DNA from: Sulfurospirillum halorespirans DSM 13726
Lineage (GTDB): Bacteria > Campylobacterota > Campylobacteria > Campylobacterales > Sulfurospirillaceae
NCBI RefSeq assembly: GCF_001723605.1
Contig: NZ_CP017111.1
Location: 558,001 to 622,000 of the forward strand
Direction: 5' to 3'
DNA: 64,000 bases
The stretch's first letter is position 1. Every line of letters starts with the position of its first letter. Under the pieces are notes generated by a model. That model had not been told where the DNA came from and searched no databases. It saw only the letters and a program-made list of their open reading frames with translations. The translations under genes were made by a program, and so were the position numbers. Shown here one piece after another: positions 54,149-63,403 of the stretch.

Positions 54149-54928
54149 CTAAATTTTAAACTTTTTACCTATTCTTTCGCTATCTACTTTAACAACATTT
54201 CGACACTTTGGATACCCACTACACCCGTAAAACGGCTCACCCGTTTGTCTATTGTGTCTTAAAACCAGCTCTTTACCACATCGTGAACATATTTTTGTTG
54301 ATGCGGTTGATGTAGGTTTTGCATTGTGTCGTTCATGTAAGTTGGAAACATGTTCTCTATCGGTTAAAAAGCTTTGTTTGAGGCGTTTTTGATTTAGGGT
54401 TTCAATCGTCATGTCAAATTGATAGGCAGAGAGTTTTTCTTCTTGGAAAGATTCGATGTAAGACGTGTATTTTGCATTGATAAAAACATTTTTTGGCATA
54501 GCGGTTTTAAATTTGCAATCACCGATGAAAACAACGATGGGAATAATGCTTTCTGAGGGCAATGCCAATATCTCTTCTAAGGCTTTGGTATGGCGATAAT
54601 TTTGGCGTAAAGGATTTTGAAAACGGTGCTTTTCTTTGAAGATTTGCTGTGTCCACATGCTCTGGTGCTCATCGCCAAAAATCCACCCTTTCATGTTTTT
54701 TGTTTCAATCACAAAAACACCATAACGAGAGACAATGACATGATCTATTTGGGTAGTTGAGCCATCATTGAGTTGTAAAGTGATGTTTTTAATATTGACA
54801 TATTCGTCTTTATTGAGGTGCAAAGAAGTCGCAATATTGACCGTAAATTCGCCAACTTTACCTTTCATCCATGGAGTTTTAAATAAAATACCCAGTACAA
54901 AAACAGAACCAAGGAACCAAAAAATCAA
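54149..54928 (-). CDS. NERD-domain protein with topoisomerase-type zinc ribbon
   Basis: 259 residues: an N-terminal membrane helix (MIFWFLGSVFVLGILF), a NERD nuclease-related domain (LNDGSTTQIDHVIVSRYGVFVIETKN, with D and ExK in place for a PD-(D/E)xK centre), then a four-Cys zinc ribbon (CSRCGKEL, GCSGYPKCRN) like the C-terminal fingers of topoisomerase I. The function of such proteins is not established. It lies 64 bases upstream of, and in the same direction as, the STAND gene, so they may be co-expressed. Confidence 0.85.
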   Translation of the reverse strand: MIFWFLGSVFVLGILFKTPWMKGKVGEFTVNIATSLHLNKDEYVNIKNITLQLNDGSTTQIDHVIVSRYGVFVIETKNMKGWIFGDEHQSMWTQQIFKEKHRFQNPLRQNYRHTKALEEILALPSESIIPIVVFIGDCKFKTAMPKNVFINAKYTSYIESFQEEKLSAYQFDMTIETLNQKRLKQSFLTDREHVSNLHERHNAKPTSTASTKICSRCGKELVLRHNRQTGEPFYGCSGYPKCRNVVKVDSERIGKKFKI

Positions 54929-55000
54929 TGTAAAATCCTTTACATGTAAGAAATAAAATTACGTTATTGTACCTCTTTTGAAAAGAACCTCATGCTTCTA

Positions 55001-55876
55001 TTACTCTTCCTCAACCAACCTCTGTCTTATCCCCTTCAACTCATCTTTCCGCTTGTCATCCGTTTCAGGGTAGTGCATATCGAGCGCTTTAAAGGTATCC
55101 AGAAGAATATTTGAGATGATGAGGCGAGCATTTTTTTTGTCGTCAGCAGGTACGATGTACCATGGGGCATTTTTGGTGCTGGTGGCGCTTAGGCAGGACT
55201 CGTAGGCGTGCATGTACTCTTTCCAGTATTTTCGCTCTTCAAGGTCTGCGATGCTAAATTTCCAATTTTTATTGGGTTTGTCGATGCGCTCAAGAAAGCG
55301 TTTTTTCTGCTCATCTTTGGAGAGATGGAGGAAAAATTTGACGATTTTTGTGCCGTTACGGTGGAGATGGTTTTCCAAATCTGTGATAGAACGGTACCTC
55401 TCTTTCCAAACGCTCTCTTCATCAAGCACGCTGTCTGGCAGTCCTTGTCCTTGTAAAATCTCAGGATGAACACGAACAATGAGTACTTCTTCATAATAGG
55501 AACGATTAAAAACGCCTATTTTCCCGCGTTCTGGAAGAACACACGTCGTGCGCCATAGAAAATCATGCTCAAGTTCAGCGGCAACAGGGTGTTTGAAACT
55601 AAAGACTTGACACCCTTGGGGATTGATGCCTGAGAGAACATGCCTGATGACGCCGTCTTTTCCTGCCGCGTCCATCGCTTGAAAGATCAACAGTACGGCA
55701 TATTTGTTGGATGCGTAAAGCAGTTCTTGCAAGTCGCTTAACTCTTTTACGCCCTCTTTGAGCGCATCTTCGTAGTCTTCTTTGTCTTTGTAAAATGGTT
55801 TAACAAGGGTAGGGGACTTTTTAAGGTCAACCTTTGCGCCCTCGTGCACGAGAAAATCTTCTGTTTTTAGTTTCAT
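55001..55876 (-). CDS. ppk2: Polyphosphate kinase 2 family protein
   Basis: 291 residues with the PPK2 core: [27 protein letters not shown] (Walker A), [22 protein letters not shown] (Walker B region), and [28 protein letters not shown] lid. PPK2 enzymes phosphorylate nucleotides at the expense of polyphosphate; subgroup (ADP or AMP substrate) cannot be decided by eye. Confidence 0.93.
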   Translation of the reverse strand: MKLKTEDFLVHEGAKVDLKKSPTLVKPFYKDKEDYEDALKEGVKELSDLQELLYASNKYAVLLIFQAMDAAGKDGVIRHVLSGINPQGCQVFSFKHPVAAELEHDFLWRTTCVLPERGKIGVFNRSYYEEVLIVRVHPEILQGQGLPDSVLDEESVWKERYRSITDLENHLHRNGTKIVKFFLHLSKDEQKKRFLERIDKPNKNWKFSIADLEERKYWKEYMHAYESCLSATSTKNAPWYIVPADDKKNARLIISNILLDTFKALDMHYPETDDKRKDELKGIRQRLVEEE

Positions 55877-55914
55877 AATTCATCTTTGTCCTTACATGTA
55901 AAGTCTAAATGGGG

Positions 55915-56136
55915 CTATTTTAAAGCACTTTCAACTTCTATCTTCTCATCACCCACTTCAATAATCTCGCCTGAAACAATCTTAGCGCGTTTTCTAAGCT
56001 CAACTTCACCGTTTCGCTTAACCTGTTCCTCTTCGATGAGCATTTTAGCTTGCGCGCCACTCTCTGCAACTCCTGTCACTTTGAGAAGTTTAAATAACTC
56101 TATGAACTCTTCTTCTAATTCAAATTTCATTTTCAT
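55915..56136 (-). CDS. S4-domain RNA-binding protein (YbcJ-like)
   Basis: 73 residues forming a single S4 domain: FIELFKLLKVTGVAESGAQAKMLIEEEQVKRNGEVELRKRAKI is the alpha-L RNA-binding motif. YbcJ-type proteins bind structured RNA; role unknown. Both the ATG at 56136 and one two codons later are possible. A 39-base gap with a TTACATGTAA separates it from ppk2. Confidence 0.88.
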   Translation of the reverse strand: MKMKFELEEEFIELFKLLKVTGVAESGAQAKMLIEEEQVKRNGEVELRKRAKIVSGEIIEVGDEKIEVESALK

Positions 56137-56278
56137 TCCTTATATTTATAGATAATAATATCCCAATCCATCTTTACATGTAAACCTCTTAGCACTTCCC
56201 AAAAGTCAGTAAAATTTTATTAATGGAAGTTTTTGGTAAAATGGCTATGCGTAAAGCATGGCATAAAGGAAAATGGGG

Positions 56279-56779
56279 ATGGATAGAAACCGAAGACTGG
56301 TGAATTACTCGCTCTTAGCGCTGACGGGGACGGGTGTGTATTACACGGTCGGTACGATGTTTCAGTCCTTAGAACCACCCAAAAAAGCACTCCTTGATGC
56401 GGCTACATTTATAGATACCACGTCATTACCACTCAATGAAATTGCCTATTTTTCGTGGCAGAAAAAACCACTTTTTATTCTCAAAAAAGATGCTTCGATG
56501 GTGTTAGATCAAAAAAGAGACATTAAAATCGGCGACTATTATTACACGTTGATGGTTGGGATTTGCACCCATTTAGGCTGTGTTCCCAAGTATGATGCCT
56601 CCTCAAAACGTTTTATCTGTCCGTGTCATAACGGGCAGTTTGACTACAATGGCAACGCGCTTGCTAGCCCTGTCACCAAGCCCTTAGTCATCCCTCCTTT
56701 TAAAGTGCATGATGAGATGATTATCGTCGGAGAAGTAGGCGAGGCGTACCTCCAACTGATGGAGGCGGCAAAAGCATGA
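56279..56779 (+). CDS. petA: Rieske iron-sulfur subunit of a cytochrome bc complex
   Basis: 166 residues. An N-terminal membrane anchor follows an RNRR pair (possible Tat signal), then a Rieske fold with CTHLGC and CPCHNG, the two Cys-His cluster boxes. It takes electrons from quinol. The ATG at 56279 is preferred to 56273, whose AAGGA would be only two bases away. Overlaps petB by four bases. Confidence 0.93.
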   Translation: MDRNRRLVNYSLLALTGTGVYYTVGTMFQSLEPPKKALLDAATFIDTTSLPLNEIAYFSWQKKPLFILKKDASMVLDQKRDIKIGDYYYTLMVGICTHLGCVPKYDASSKRFICPCHNGQFDYNGNALASPVTKPLVIPPFKVHDEMIIVGEVGEAYLQLMEAAKA

Positions 56780-57936
56780 ATGCGAAACTCAAAAACTTCA
56801 ATATTTTACTTTACACAGGCGCTATCATGGTGGTTTTGTGCCTTTTGATGTTGGTTTCGGGTATTTTCCTCTCTATGCACTATATCCCCGATGCGGAAAA
56901 AGCCTTTGAAAGTGTCCATACGACCATCATGCAAGAAGTTAATTACGGTTGGTTATGGCGAAAAATTCACGCGGTTGGATCAACTTTTTTCTTTTTACTG
57001 CTCTACATTCACCTCTTAGGCATGCTCTATTTTGGGTTTTACAAACACGGCAAAACGAAGTATTGGTACAGTGGCATGGTGCTCTATTTTTGCTGTATGG
57101 TCATTGGTTTTACGGGGTACGTACTTCCGATGGGGCAGATGAGTTACTGGGCGGCGCAGGTCATTACCAGTTTGTTGGAGTATATTCCAGGTGCGGGAGA
57201 AGACATCGTGCTGTGGGTTCGAGGCGATTTTAGCGTGAGTGGCATCACGTTGCTGCGCTTTTACACCTTGCACATTGTAGTGATGCCTTTGAGCATTGTT
57301 TTGATGATACTCGTGCATACCGATTTTGTGAAGTGGTACGCGACCACGAAGCTTTCATGGAATCGCAAAGGCTTACATGTAAGCAAAGAAGAGCGCTATA
57401 GCAAACACGACATCATCCCAAAAGAGCCAAAACCGTTTTTCTCTAATGCCGTTTTAAAGCCACTTTTAGCGTGTACACTCTTTTTGGCACTCTTTTTTTA
57501 TTGCGTCTTTTTTCATGATTATTTAGCGTTTGATGCCCTCAATTTTACTCCTGCCAATCCGAGCGATACACCCTCCCATATCTATCCGGAGTGGTATTTT
57601 CTGTGGATGTTGCAGTTGCTTAAGAGCTTTTTCTTTGACATTGGGATGATCAAAGGCTCGTACATCGGTATGGCGTCTTTGGTGGTGGTTAATGTGGGGC
57701 TTTTGTTGATGCCACTAATAGATAGAAACCCTCGTCGCATTCCTGCACATCAGCGCCCTTACTTTTTGGCATGGTTTTGGGCGTTGGTAATCTCTTTGGT
57801 AGGTCTTACGATTCTTGGAAAGTTACCAAGTTCGACGCTTACGTTGTGGATTGGGTTGTTCTTCTCCACGGTGCTGATGTCACTTTTTTTCATTTTGCCG
57901 TTTCTATCCAACAAGGAGTCTCATGCCAAATCTTAA
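56776..57936 (+). CDS. petB: Cytochrome b subunit
   Basis: 386 residues, eight or so helices. Haem ligands: IHAVGSTFFFLLLYIH (His-x13-His) and HIVVMPLSIVLMILVH (His-x14-His, the b6-like spacing). The Qo-site PEWYF motif is present, with the second half corresponding to subunit IV. It passes one electron across the membrane to reduce quinone. Its start overlaps petA and its end overlaps the next small gene by 14 bases. Confidence 0.94.
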   Translation: MNAKLKNFNILLYTGAIMVVLCLLMLVSGIFLSMHYIPDAEKAFESVHTTIMQEVNYGWLWRKIHAVGSTFFFLLLYIHLLGMLYFGFYKHGKTKYWYSGMVLYFCCMVIGFTGYVLPMGQMSYWAAQVITSLLEYIPGAGEDIVLWVRGDFSVSGITLLRFYTLHIVVMPLSIVLMILVHTDFVKWYATTKLSWNRKGLHVSKEERYSKHDIIPKEPKPFFSNAVLKPLLACTLFLALFFYCVFFHDYLAFDALNFTPANPSDTPSHIYPEWYFLWMLQLLKSFFFDIGMIKGSYIGMASLVVVNVGLLLMPLIDRNPRRIPAHQRPYFLAWFWALVISLVGLTILGKLPSSTLTLWIGLFFSTVLMSLFFILPFLSNKESHAKS

Positions 57937-58192
57937 AATTTTTGCGGCAATCGTGATGTGCGTTTTTGTACTTGTCATTGGGCTTGAGTGGCTACCCAAA
58001 CAGGTTGCCTCACAGAGTAACATTGTTGCAGAACAGACACTGAAAACACAAACGAATGAAGAAAAAGCGATTTACGAAAAAGAGATGAGCCGACGTGATA
58101 CCATCGGATACAGCATTGTAGGGTACTTTCTTTTACTCTCGGCGTTGCTGTACCTTAAAATTGCTCTGCAACGCTCCAAGCCAACCGAGTAA
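57923..58192 (+). CDS. Small two-helix protein in the place of cytochrome c1
   Basis: 89 residues with one hydrophobic helix near each end (KIFAAIVMCVFVLVIGLEW and IGYSIVGYFLLLSALLYLKI) and a charged loop between. There is no CxxCH, so it cannot be the di-haem cytochrome that normally completes the epsilonproteobacterial bc1 operon. It may anchor or stabilise the complex. I do not recognise a family. Confidence 0.7.
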   Translation: MPNLKIFAAIVMCVFVLVIGLEWLPKQVASQSNIVAEQTLKTQTNEEKAIYEKEMSRRDTIGYSIVGYFLLLSALLYLKIALQRSKPTE

Positions 58193-58214
58193 AGAAACGC
58201 TTTACATGTAAAGA

Positions 58215-58730
58215 TTAGGGTTTCTTTTTTCCATCCAAAATTACGTCAATAATCATCGCAAAAATACCCAACGTAATGAGGGTAAATGCCCATGAAAAGC
58301 TTTTGGTGATGACGTATCCGACAATCAAAATGGCAAGTGCTGTAGGAACTTCATTGTAAGCTCTGAAAAATTTTCCACTTTTAGTACAGGTGTCATTTGC
58401 AAGTTCCAAACGGTACTTTTCGAGTGAAAATGAATAAAGTGTGAGTGCAATGAGCACGGTAAACTTCGCATAAATCCACCCACCGCTTGAGAGCAGTTGT
58501 GAGTCAAAAAAAATCATGCCAAGACCGCTTGCAAGGGTTGCCCAAAAGGCAGGAAGCCCAATGTATTTATAGATTTTGTACTCTTGAATTTTAACAACTT
58601 CCACAAACTCTTTTTTTTCTGCATGCTCAACATGGTAAACAAAAAGCCGTGGCAAGTAAAACAACATCGCCATCCACGACATCAACGCTATAATGTGAAA
58701 GGCAAGCAACCATTTATAGTGTTCCAACAT
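58215..58730 (-). CDS. hemJ: Protoporphyrinogen oxidase HemJ
   Basis: 171 residues, four helices, with the family motifs KWLLAFHIIALMSWMAMLFYLPRLFVYH (conserved His residues) and AKFTVLIALTLYSF. HemJ oxidises protoporphyrinogen IX in haem synthesis. Convergent with the petAB operon and divergent from rhlE; a TGTTATAAT extended -10 lies at 58757-58762 (minus). Confidence 0.9.
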   Translation of the reverse strand: MLEHYKWLLAFHIIALMSWMAMLFYLPRLFVYHVEHAEKKEFVEVVKIQEYKIYKYIGLPAFWATLASGLGMIFFDSQLLSSGGWIYAKFTVLIALTLYSFSLEKYRLELANDTCTKSGKFFRAYNEVPTALAILIVGYVITKSFSWAFTLITLGIFAMIIDVILDGKKKP

Positions 58731-58756
58731 CTATCCTTTGTTCATTTTACAGATGC

Positions 58757-58838
58757 ATTATAACACCACAAACTTACCCTAAACTGGCTTTACATGTAAA
58801 CGTCTCAAACCTGCTCTAAAGTGAAACTATTCTACAAT
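58757..58838. promoter_or_regulatory. Divergent promoters for hemJ and the RhlE-type helicase
   Basis: TATAAT with an upstream TG (minus strand, 58757-58762) serves hemJ; TACAAT (58833-58838, plus) serves the helicase, with AAGGA nine bases before its ATG. A TTTACATGTAAA palindrome (58789-58800) sits between them. Confidence 0.45.
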
Positions 58839-58866
58839 GGCGAAAAGACTTAAAGGATGCCAAACC

Positions 58867-60108
58867 ATGCCATTTTCTACCCTCAAACTCTGCCCTCAAA
58901 TCCTCCAAGCCCTTGCTGAGGCTGGTTATACACAACCAACTTCCATTCAAGAAAAAGTGATCCCGCTTGTGTTGGAGCGAAAAGACATCATGGCGAGAGC
59001 GCAGACGGGAAGTGGTAAGAGTGCCTCTTTTGTGCTACCGATGTTGGAACTTTGGAGTGCAAATAAAGGCGAGGGTAAAGCGAAGATCAAGGCATTGGTT
59101 TTAACGCCTACGAGGGAGCTAACCGTACAAGTCGCGGAGGCGTTTGTCACCTTTGGAAAATTCTTACATGTAAAGCCCAAAGTAGTCAGTGTCATCGGTG
59201 GGGAGAAGATCGGCGAGCAACTTTACGACATCCAACAAGGGTGTGACATTGTGGTCGCAACTTCGGGGCGACTGCTTGACATCATGAGCAAAAAGCAGAT
59301 CGACCTTTCTCGTGTTGAGTTTTTTGTGCTTGATGAAGCGGATAAAATGCTTGACCTTGGGTTTGAGCAAGAGTTAGGCTCTATACTTGAGGCGTTGCCT
59401 GCCAAACGACAAAATCTTCTTTTCTCTGCGACCTATCCCGAAAAGATGCAAGCTATTGCTTCCAAGATAACCAAAAATGCTGTGGACGTGAGCATCGAAG
59501 CCGAAGCGCCAACAGTTGAGCTTATAAAGCAACGTGCTATCGAGGTCAACAAAGAGAACCGTGCACCACTTTTGCGCCAGTTACTACGTGAAAACAAATG
59601 GGAATTGGTGTTGGTTTTTATGGCAAACAAACGCGCCGCCGATAACATCGCCGTGAAGTTTCGTAAACATGGCTTTTTAGCGGAATCATTTCATGGAGAT
59701 TTGCTTCAAGAAGACCGTTCTTGGACGTTGAAGTCGTTTAAAGAGCGCAAGATTCGTGTTTTATTTGCCACCGATATCGCTTCGCGTGGACTTGACATCG
59801 ATGATGTGAGTTGTGTCATCAACTTTGATTTGCCTCGTGCGACGGAAGATTACATTCACCGCATCGGACGAACGGGACGTGCGGGTAAAGAGGGTTTGGC
59901 GATTTCGTTTATTGACCATGAAGACAAGGCACATTTTGCACTCATTCAAAAACGCTGTGGTATGAAGCTTGAAACAGAGCAGATCAAGGGTTTTGAGTTA
60001 GAAGGCGTTGCTCCCCAAAAAGAGAAGGGAAGTGCGCCCATCAAGGGAAAACGCAAGAGTAAAAAAGACAAATTACGAGAAGCACAAAAAGAGGGTGCAA
60101 GCTCCTAA
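58867..60108 (+). CDS. rhlE: RhlE-type DEAD-box RNA helicase
   Basis: 413 residues: Q-motif (YTQPTSIQEKVIPLVL), Walker A MARAQTGSGKSASF, PTRELTVQ, DEAD box VLDEADKMLD, SAT motif FSATYPEK and HRIGRTGRAG, with a basic tail rich in Lys. It unwinds RNA duplexes during ribosome assembly or mRNA decay. The ATG at 58867 is used; an earlier one (58837) overlaps the -10. The stop lies in the loop of the terminator hairpin. Confidence 0.94.
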   Translation: MPFSTLKLCPQILQALAEAGYTQPTSIQEKVIPLVLERKDIMARAQTGSGKSASFVLPMLELWSANKGEGKAKIKALVLTPTRELTVQVAEAFVTFGKFLHVKPKVVSVIGGEKIGEQLYDIQQGCDIVVATSGRLLDIMSKKQIDLSRVEFFVLDEADKMLDLGFEQELGSILEALPAKRQNLLFSATYPEKMQAIASKITKNAVDVSIEAEAPTVELIKQRAIEVNKENRAPLLRQLLRENKWELVLVFMANKRAADNIAVKFRKHGFLAESFHGDLLQEDRSWTLKSFKERKIRVLFATDIASRGLDIDDVSCVINFDLPRATEDYIHRIGRTGRAGKEGLAISFIDHEDKAHFALIQKRCGMKLETEQIKGFELEGVAPQKEKGSAPIKGKRKSKKDKLREAQKEGASS

Positions 60109-60119
60109 GAGCCTGCACC
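60094..60119 (+). terminator. Terminator whose loop contains the rhlE stop codon
   Basis: GGTGCA-A-GCTC pairs with GAGC-C-TGCACC (one A-C mismatch); the TAA stop (60106-60108) is in the four-base loop. An AAAAGAG stretch follows instead of T, so strength is uncertain. Confidence 0.45.
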
Positions 60120-60129
60120 TAAAAGAGCA

Positions 60130-61470
60130 TTAAATAAAAATAACAGACATAACATAAACGACTGCAATGGTCACAATTCCTTGAACCAAGGTTGCCATAG
60201 TAAATGCCTTGTATGCGGTTGGAACGTCCATCTGACTGAAACGTGAGACGACCCAGAAAAAGCTATCATTGGCATGGCTGACGGTAAGTGCGCCCGCGCC
60301 AATCGCCATGACGGTTAAGACTTTGCCCATTTCACTATCGAGTCCTAAACTTGCAAGCAATGGGTACATAATGGTCGAAGTCACCACCAGTGCCGTTGTT
60401 GAAGAGCCTTGTGCGGTTTTCAGTGCTGCTGAGATGATGAACGGTACAAAGATGCCAAGGCTAAGCGTTTGAAGCGTTAGTCCCAGATAATCACCAATGC
60501 CACTGGCTTTAAGAACAGCCCCCAGCGCACCACCCGCTCCTGTGATGATGAGAATTTCACCTGCATTTTTAACGCCTTCACCGACCCAGCCTGAAAGCGT
60601 CTCTTCGTTCCATTTTGGAAGTAAAAGGCTGGCAAAAAGTACACCGACAAAAAGCGCATTGGCAGGGTGACCTAAGAAAACAAAAAATTTATAGATAAAC
60701 GTTTCGCTAGAGTCCTTAAATGCAAGTTTTGCGATGCTCTCAATTGCCATTAAAAGAACAGGGACAAAAATAGGCGCAAAGGATTTAAACGCACTTGGAA
60801 GCGTGCCGTATTTGGCTTGGACTTCGCTGTCTTTTTCCAAGTCAATATCAAGGTCTTCGCCACTTTGATACAATGGGCCTCGTTTGATCGCCCAAAAATA
60901 ACCTGCAAGCATCGTAAAAATAGCGACAAACAGACCCACGAGAATAACAAGACCAAGATTTCCAACCATCAAGTTACCCGCCGCCGCAATAGGGCCAGGT
61001 GTCGGAGGAACCAGCGTATGGGTGGCATAAAGCCCCGTTGCAAGTGCCACACTCATAGCAACGCCAGAGACTTTGAGTTGTTTGACCATCGAGCGTTTGA
61101 GGGCATTTAAGATGACAAAACCGCTGTCACAAAACACAGGAATCGAGACGATGTAGCCGATGATGGACATCGCTAGAATTGGGCGCTCTTTACCCACAAG
61201 TTTAAGAACAACGTTTGCCATTTTAATCGCAGCGCCACTTTTTTCCAAGATGACACCAATGATGGTTCCAAGCACAATGACGATACCAATATACGCTAAA
61301 ATGCCGCCAAAACCTGATGTGATGGTTTTTGCGATGTCGGCGTACTTCATACCGACACTAAACGCGATTCCATACGCCGCAATAAGAAGGGCAATAAAAG
61401 GGTGCAATTTCCATTTGCTGGTTGAAAGTACGATAAATCCTATCGCTACGAGTAAGATAACGATTAACAT
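60130..61470 (-). CDS. GntP-family (gluconate/organic acid) permease
   Basis: 446 residues, about 12 membrane segments, with family motifs VLGTIIGVILEKSGAA, IPVFCDSGFVILNAL, HTLVPPTPGPIAAA, and GALTVSHANDSFFWVV near the C-terminus. Members transport gluconate, glycerate, D-serine and similar acids with protons. No catabolic gene is adjacent, so the substrate is unknown. Confidence 0.9.
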   Translation of the reverse strand: MLIVILLVAIGFIVLSTSKWKLHPFIALLIAAYGIAFSVGMKYADIAKTITSGFGGILAYIGIVIVLGTIIGVILEKSGAAIKMANVVLKLVGKERPILAMSIIGYIVSIPVFCDSGFVILNALKRSMVKQLKVSGVAMSVALATGLYATHTLVPPTPGPIAAAGNLMVGNLGLVILVGLFVAIFTMLAGYFWAIKRGPLYQSGEDLDIDLEKDSEVQAKYGTLPSAFKSFAPIFVPVLLMAIESIAKLAFKDSSETFIYKFFVFLGHPANALFVGVLFASLLLPKWNEETLSGWVGEGVKNAGEILIITGAGGALGAVLKASGIGDYLGLTLQTLSLGIFVPFIISAALKTAQGSSTTALVVTSTIMYPLLASLGLDSEMGKVLTVMAIGAGALTVSHANDSFFWVVSRFSQMDVPTAYKAFTMATLVQGIVTIAVVYVMSVIFI

Positions 61471-61604
61471 TCTGACTCCTTCGTGAGTTTTTTAACTTAA
61501 ACTATATGCTTAAATTTAAACAGGTAATTATAGTCTAAAAGGAGTCATTTGAAGACGAAAAAACGTAAAGAATGAATCGTTTACGTTTTTTACATGTAAA
61601 GGTT

Positions 61605-63227
61605 TTAAGCGACGATAGCAGCTTTCTTAACTTCGAGTCTATCGTACATATCGAGGATATTGACATAATGTTGATGTAGGCTAACATCGATGAGGTACGC
61701 TTTACCATCTAAGATGTTTAAGGCATGTTCGACTTTTTCTTTGCCAAAGATGTCCCAAAGGGCACTTTCATACTCAGCCCATACAAGTTTTTGCTCTCTC
61801 AAAGAGAGGATTTCGCAGAGAAGTTTGCTCATAGGGTTTTGACTAAAAGAGAGTAGCATTTGTGCCTCTTCGTAATTTTCCAAAAGCAGATGTACTTGTG
61901 CTTTAAGGTCGATCATCTGAAAGTTTTGTTCGAAAATGACGCCGATGTATTTTTCCATATTGAGTGAGTCTTCCAGCGGCTCGATCGCTTCAAGCAAGGC
62001 TTCGTGGTCTTCTTCTTTGAAGTTGAGCACACTATGTCGTATGAATTTACCGCTGTTTCGGTTCTGATAGACCATATCTTCGATAGGGTAAACCTCGGAG
62101 ATACTTGGAACGAGCATGTGGCATGAGTAAAAGTCTAAGTAGGTGTATTCACGCAGGTAAATCTCTTTGCCCATTGATTTGACGATGTCGCACAAAAAGG
62201 CGTACTCCACTTCACTTCCTTCGCCCTTATACTTCCATGGCGCATACTCAAAACTTTTGGTTGCGCTTAAAAAAGGAAAGCCTATTTTTCCGTTGGAGTC
62301 GATAAAGTGCGCTTCAAGGTTGAAGCTATCGCCCACGATGCTCATATCAAACGTTGGCATCTCAAACGCGTCAAGATTTTCAAGCCCTCGTCCTTGCATC
62401 AGTTCGCTCATGGTGCGCTCTAAACTGACCTCTAAAATCGGGTGTGCACCAAAGGAGACAAACAGCGTGCCATTGCGTGGATTGATCAGTGAGATGGCTG
62501 TAACAGGGAACTTTCCACCCAAAGAGGCATCAAGCACTTCAACGATAAAGCCTGCTTTTCTAAGCTCCAGCAAATCCGCCTGAAGTTTAGGAAACGTAGC
62601 GATGATGGACTCAGGGTATTTTGGAAGGGCGTAACCCTTTTGGATGATCTCAATTTTGGCATGACGCTCAAAGATCTCACTCAGCGCTTGCACTTTAGCT
62701 TCATCAGGCGTGTTTCCACTCGCAAGTCCGTTGCTGACATAAAGATTGCTCAAAATGTTGAGGGGAATGTAAACCTCTTCTTTCCCAAAAAAGCTCTGAA
62801 AGGGAAGCGCAACGATCTTGTCCAGATAGTCACTATTGAAGTCGACCAAGTCTTCGTGGCTCATTTCATGGGATGGATTATAGATTACATGTAAAGAGGG
62901 ATTGAGGTACTCACCGCCAAATTCAAACACTTTTTGGTCAGGGTAATAGGCACGATTAGGAAGGTGAAAGTCGATAAAACAGTTATTGGTTTGAAGGCGT
63001 TCGATGTACTCGCCAAGCGCGCTCGCTTTAGAAGCAAGAGAAAGTGTGCCTTTGCCGTTAGAATAGATATGATTTGGCGCTTCGATAGAAGCTAAATTGA
63101 CCGAGTAGCAGTGTGTAAGGGGATGCTTCTCGGTTGCAAATTTCATGCCACAACCAAGGTCTTTTAAAATCGTTTCCATTTTTAAAATAGAAGCTTCAAG
63201 GGGTGCATTTTTTGAGAGAATATTCAT
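61605..63227 (-). CDS. ycaO: YcaO-domain protein, RimO accessory factor
   Basis: 540 residues from an ATG at 63227 behind AAGGA. The YcaO ATP-binding fold shows SNGKGTLSLASKASALGEYIERL near residue 60, ALSEIFERHAKIE around 200, and GGKFPVTAISLINPRNG; the C-terminal half is helical and tetratricopeptide-like, as in E. coli YcaO. E. coli YcaO boosts S12 methylthiolation by RimO, which is encoded at 34.5 kb. No peptide-precursor gene is near, arguing against a bacteriocin-type YcaO. Confidence 0.88.
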   Translation of the reverse strand: MNILSKNAPLEASILKMETILKDLGCGMKFATEKHPLTHCYSVNLASIEAPNHIYSNGKGTLSLASKASALGEYIERLQTNNCFIDFHLPNRAYYPDQKVFEFGGEYLNPSLHVIYNPSHEMSHEDLVDFNSDYLDKIVALPFQSFFGKEEVYIPLNILSNLYVSNGLASGNTPDEAKVQALSEIFERHAKIEIIQKGYALPKYPESIIATFPKLQADLLELRKAGFIVEVLDASLGGKFPVTAISLINPRNGTLFVSFGAHPILEVSLERTMSELMQGRGLENLDAFEMPTFDMSIVGDSFNLEAHFIDSNGKIGFPFLSATKSFEYAPWKYKGEGSEVEYAFLCDIVKSMGKEIYLREYTYLDFYSCHMLVPSISEVYPIEDMVYQNRNSGKFIRHSVLNFKEEDHEALLEAIEPLEDSLNMEKYIGVIFEQNFQMIDLKAQVHLLLENYEEAQMLLSFSQNPMSKLLCEILSLREQKLVWAEYESALWDIFGKEKVEHALNILDGKAYLIDVSLHQHYVNILDMYDRLEVKKAAIVA

Positions 63228-63305
63228 AATGTCATAATTCCTTTTGGGTGTAACGCGATATGGTAAAAATAGGTAGAAGTGAATAAATAGAGATGAGAGA
63301 AGTCT

Positions 63306-63311
63306 ATTATA
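63306..63311 (-). promoter_or_regulatory. Extended -10 for ycaO
   Basis: TGCTATAAT on the minus strand, 79 bases upstream of the ycaO ATG. Confidence 0.5.
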
Positions 63312-63403
63312 GCATTCTAGGTCTCTTTTAAAATTAAATGTTCGCAATGCCTCTCATACGAAGGGCAAAAGGCATCTGTTTTTTTTAATACACTGTGCGT
63401 GTT

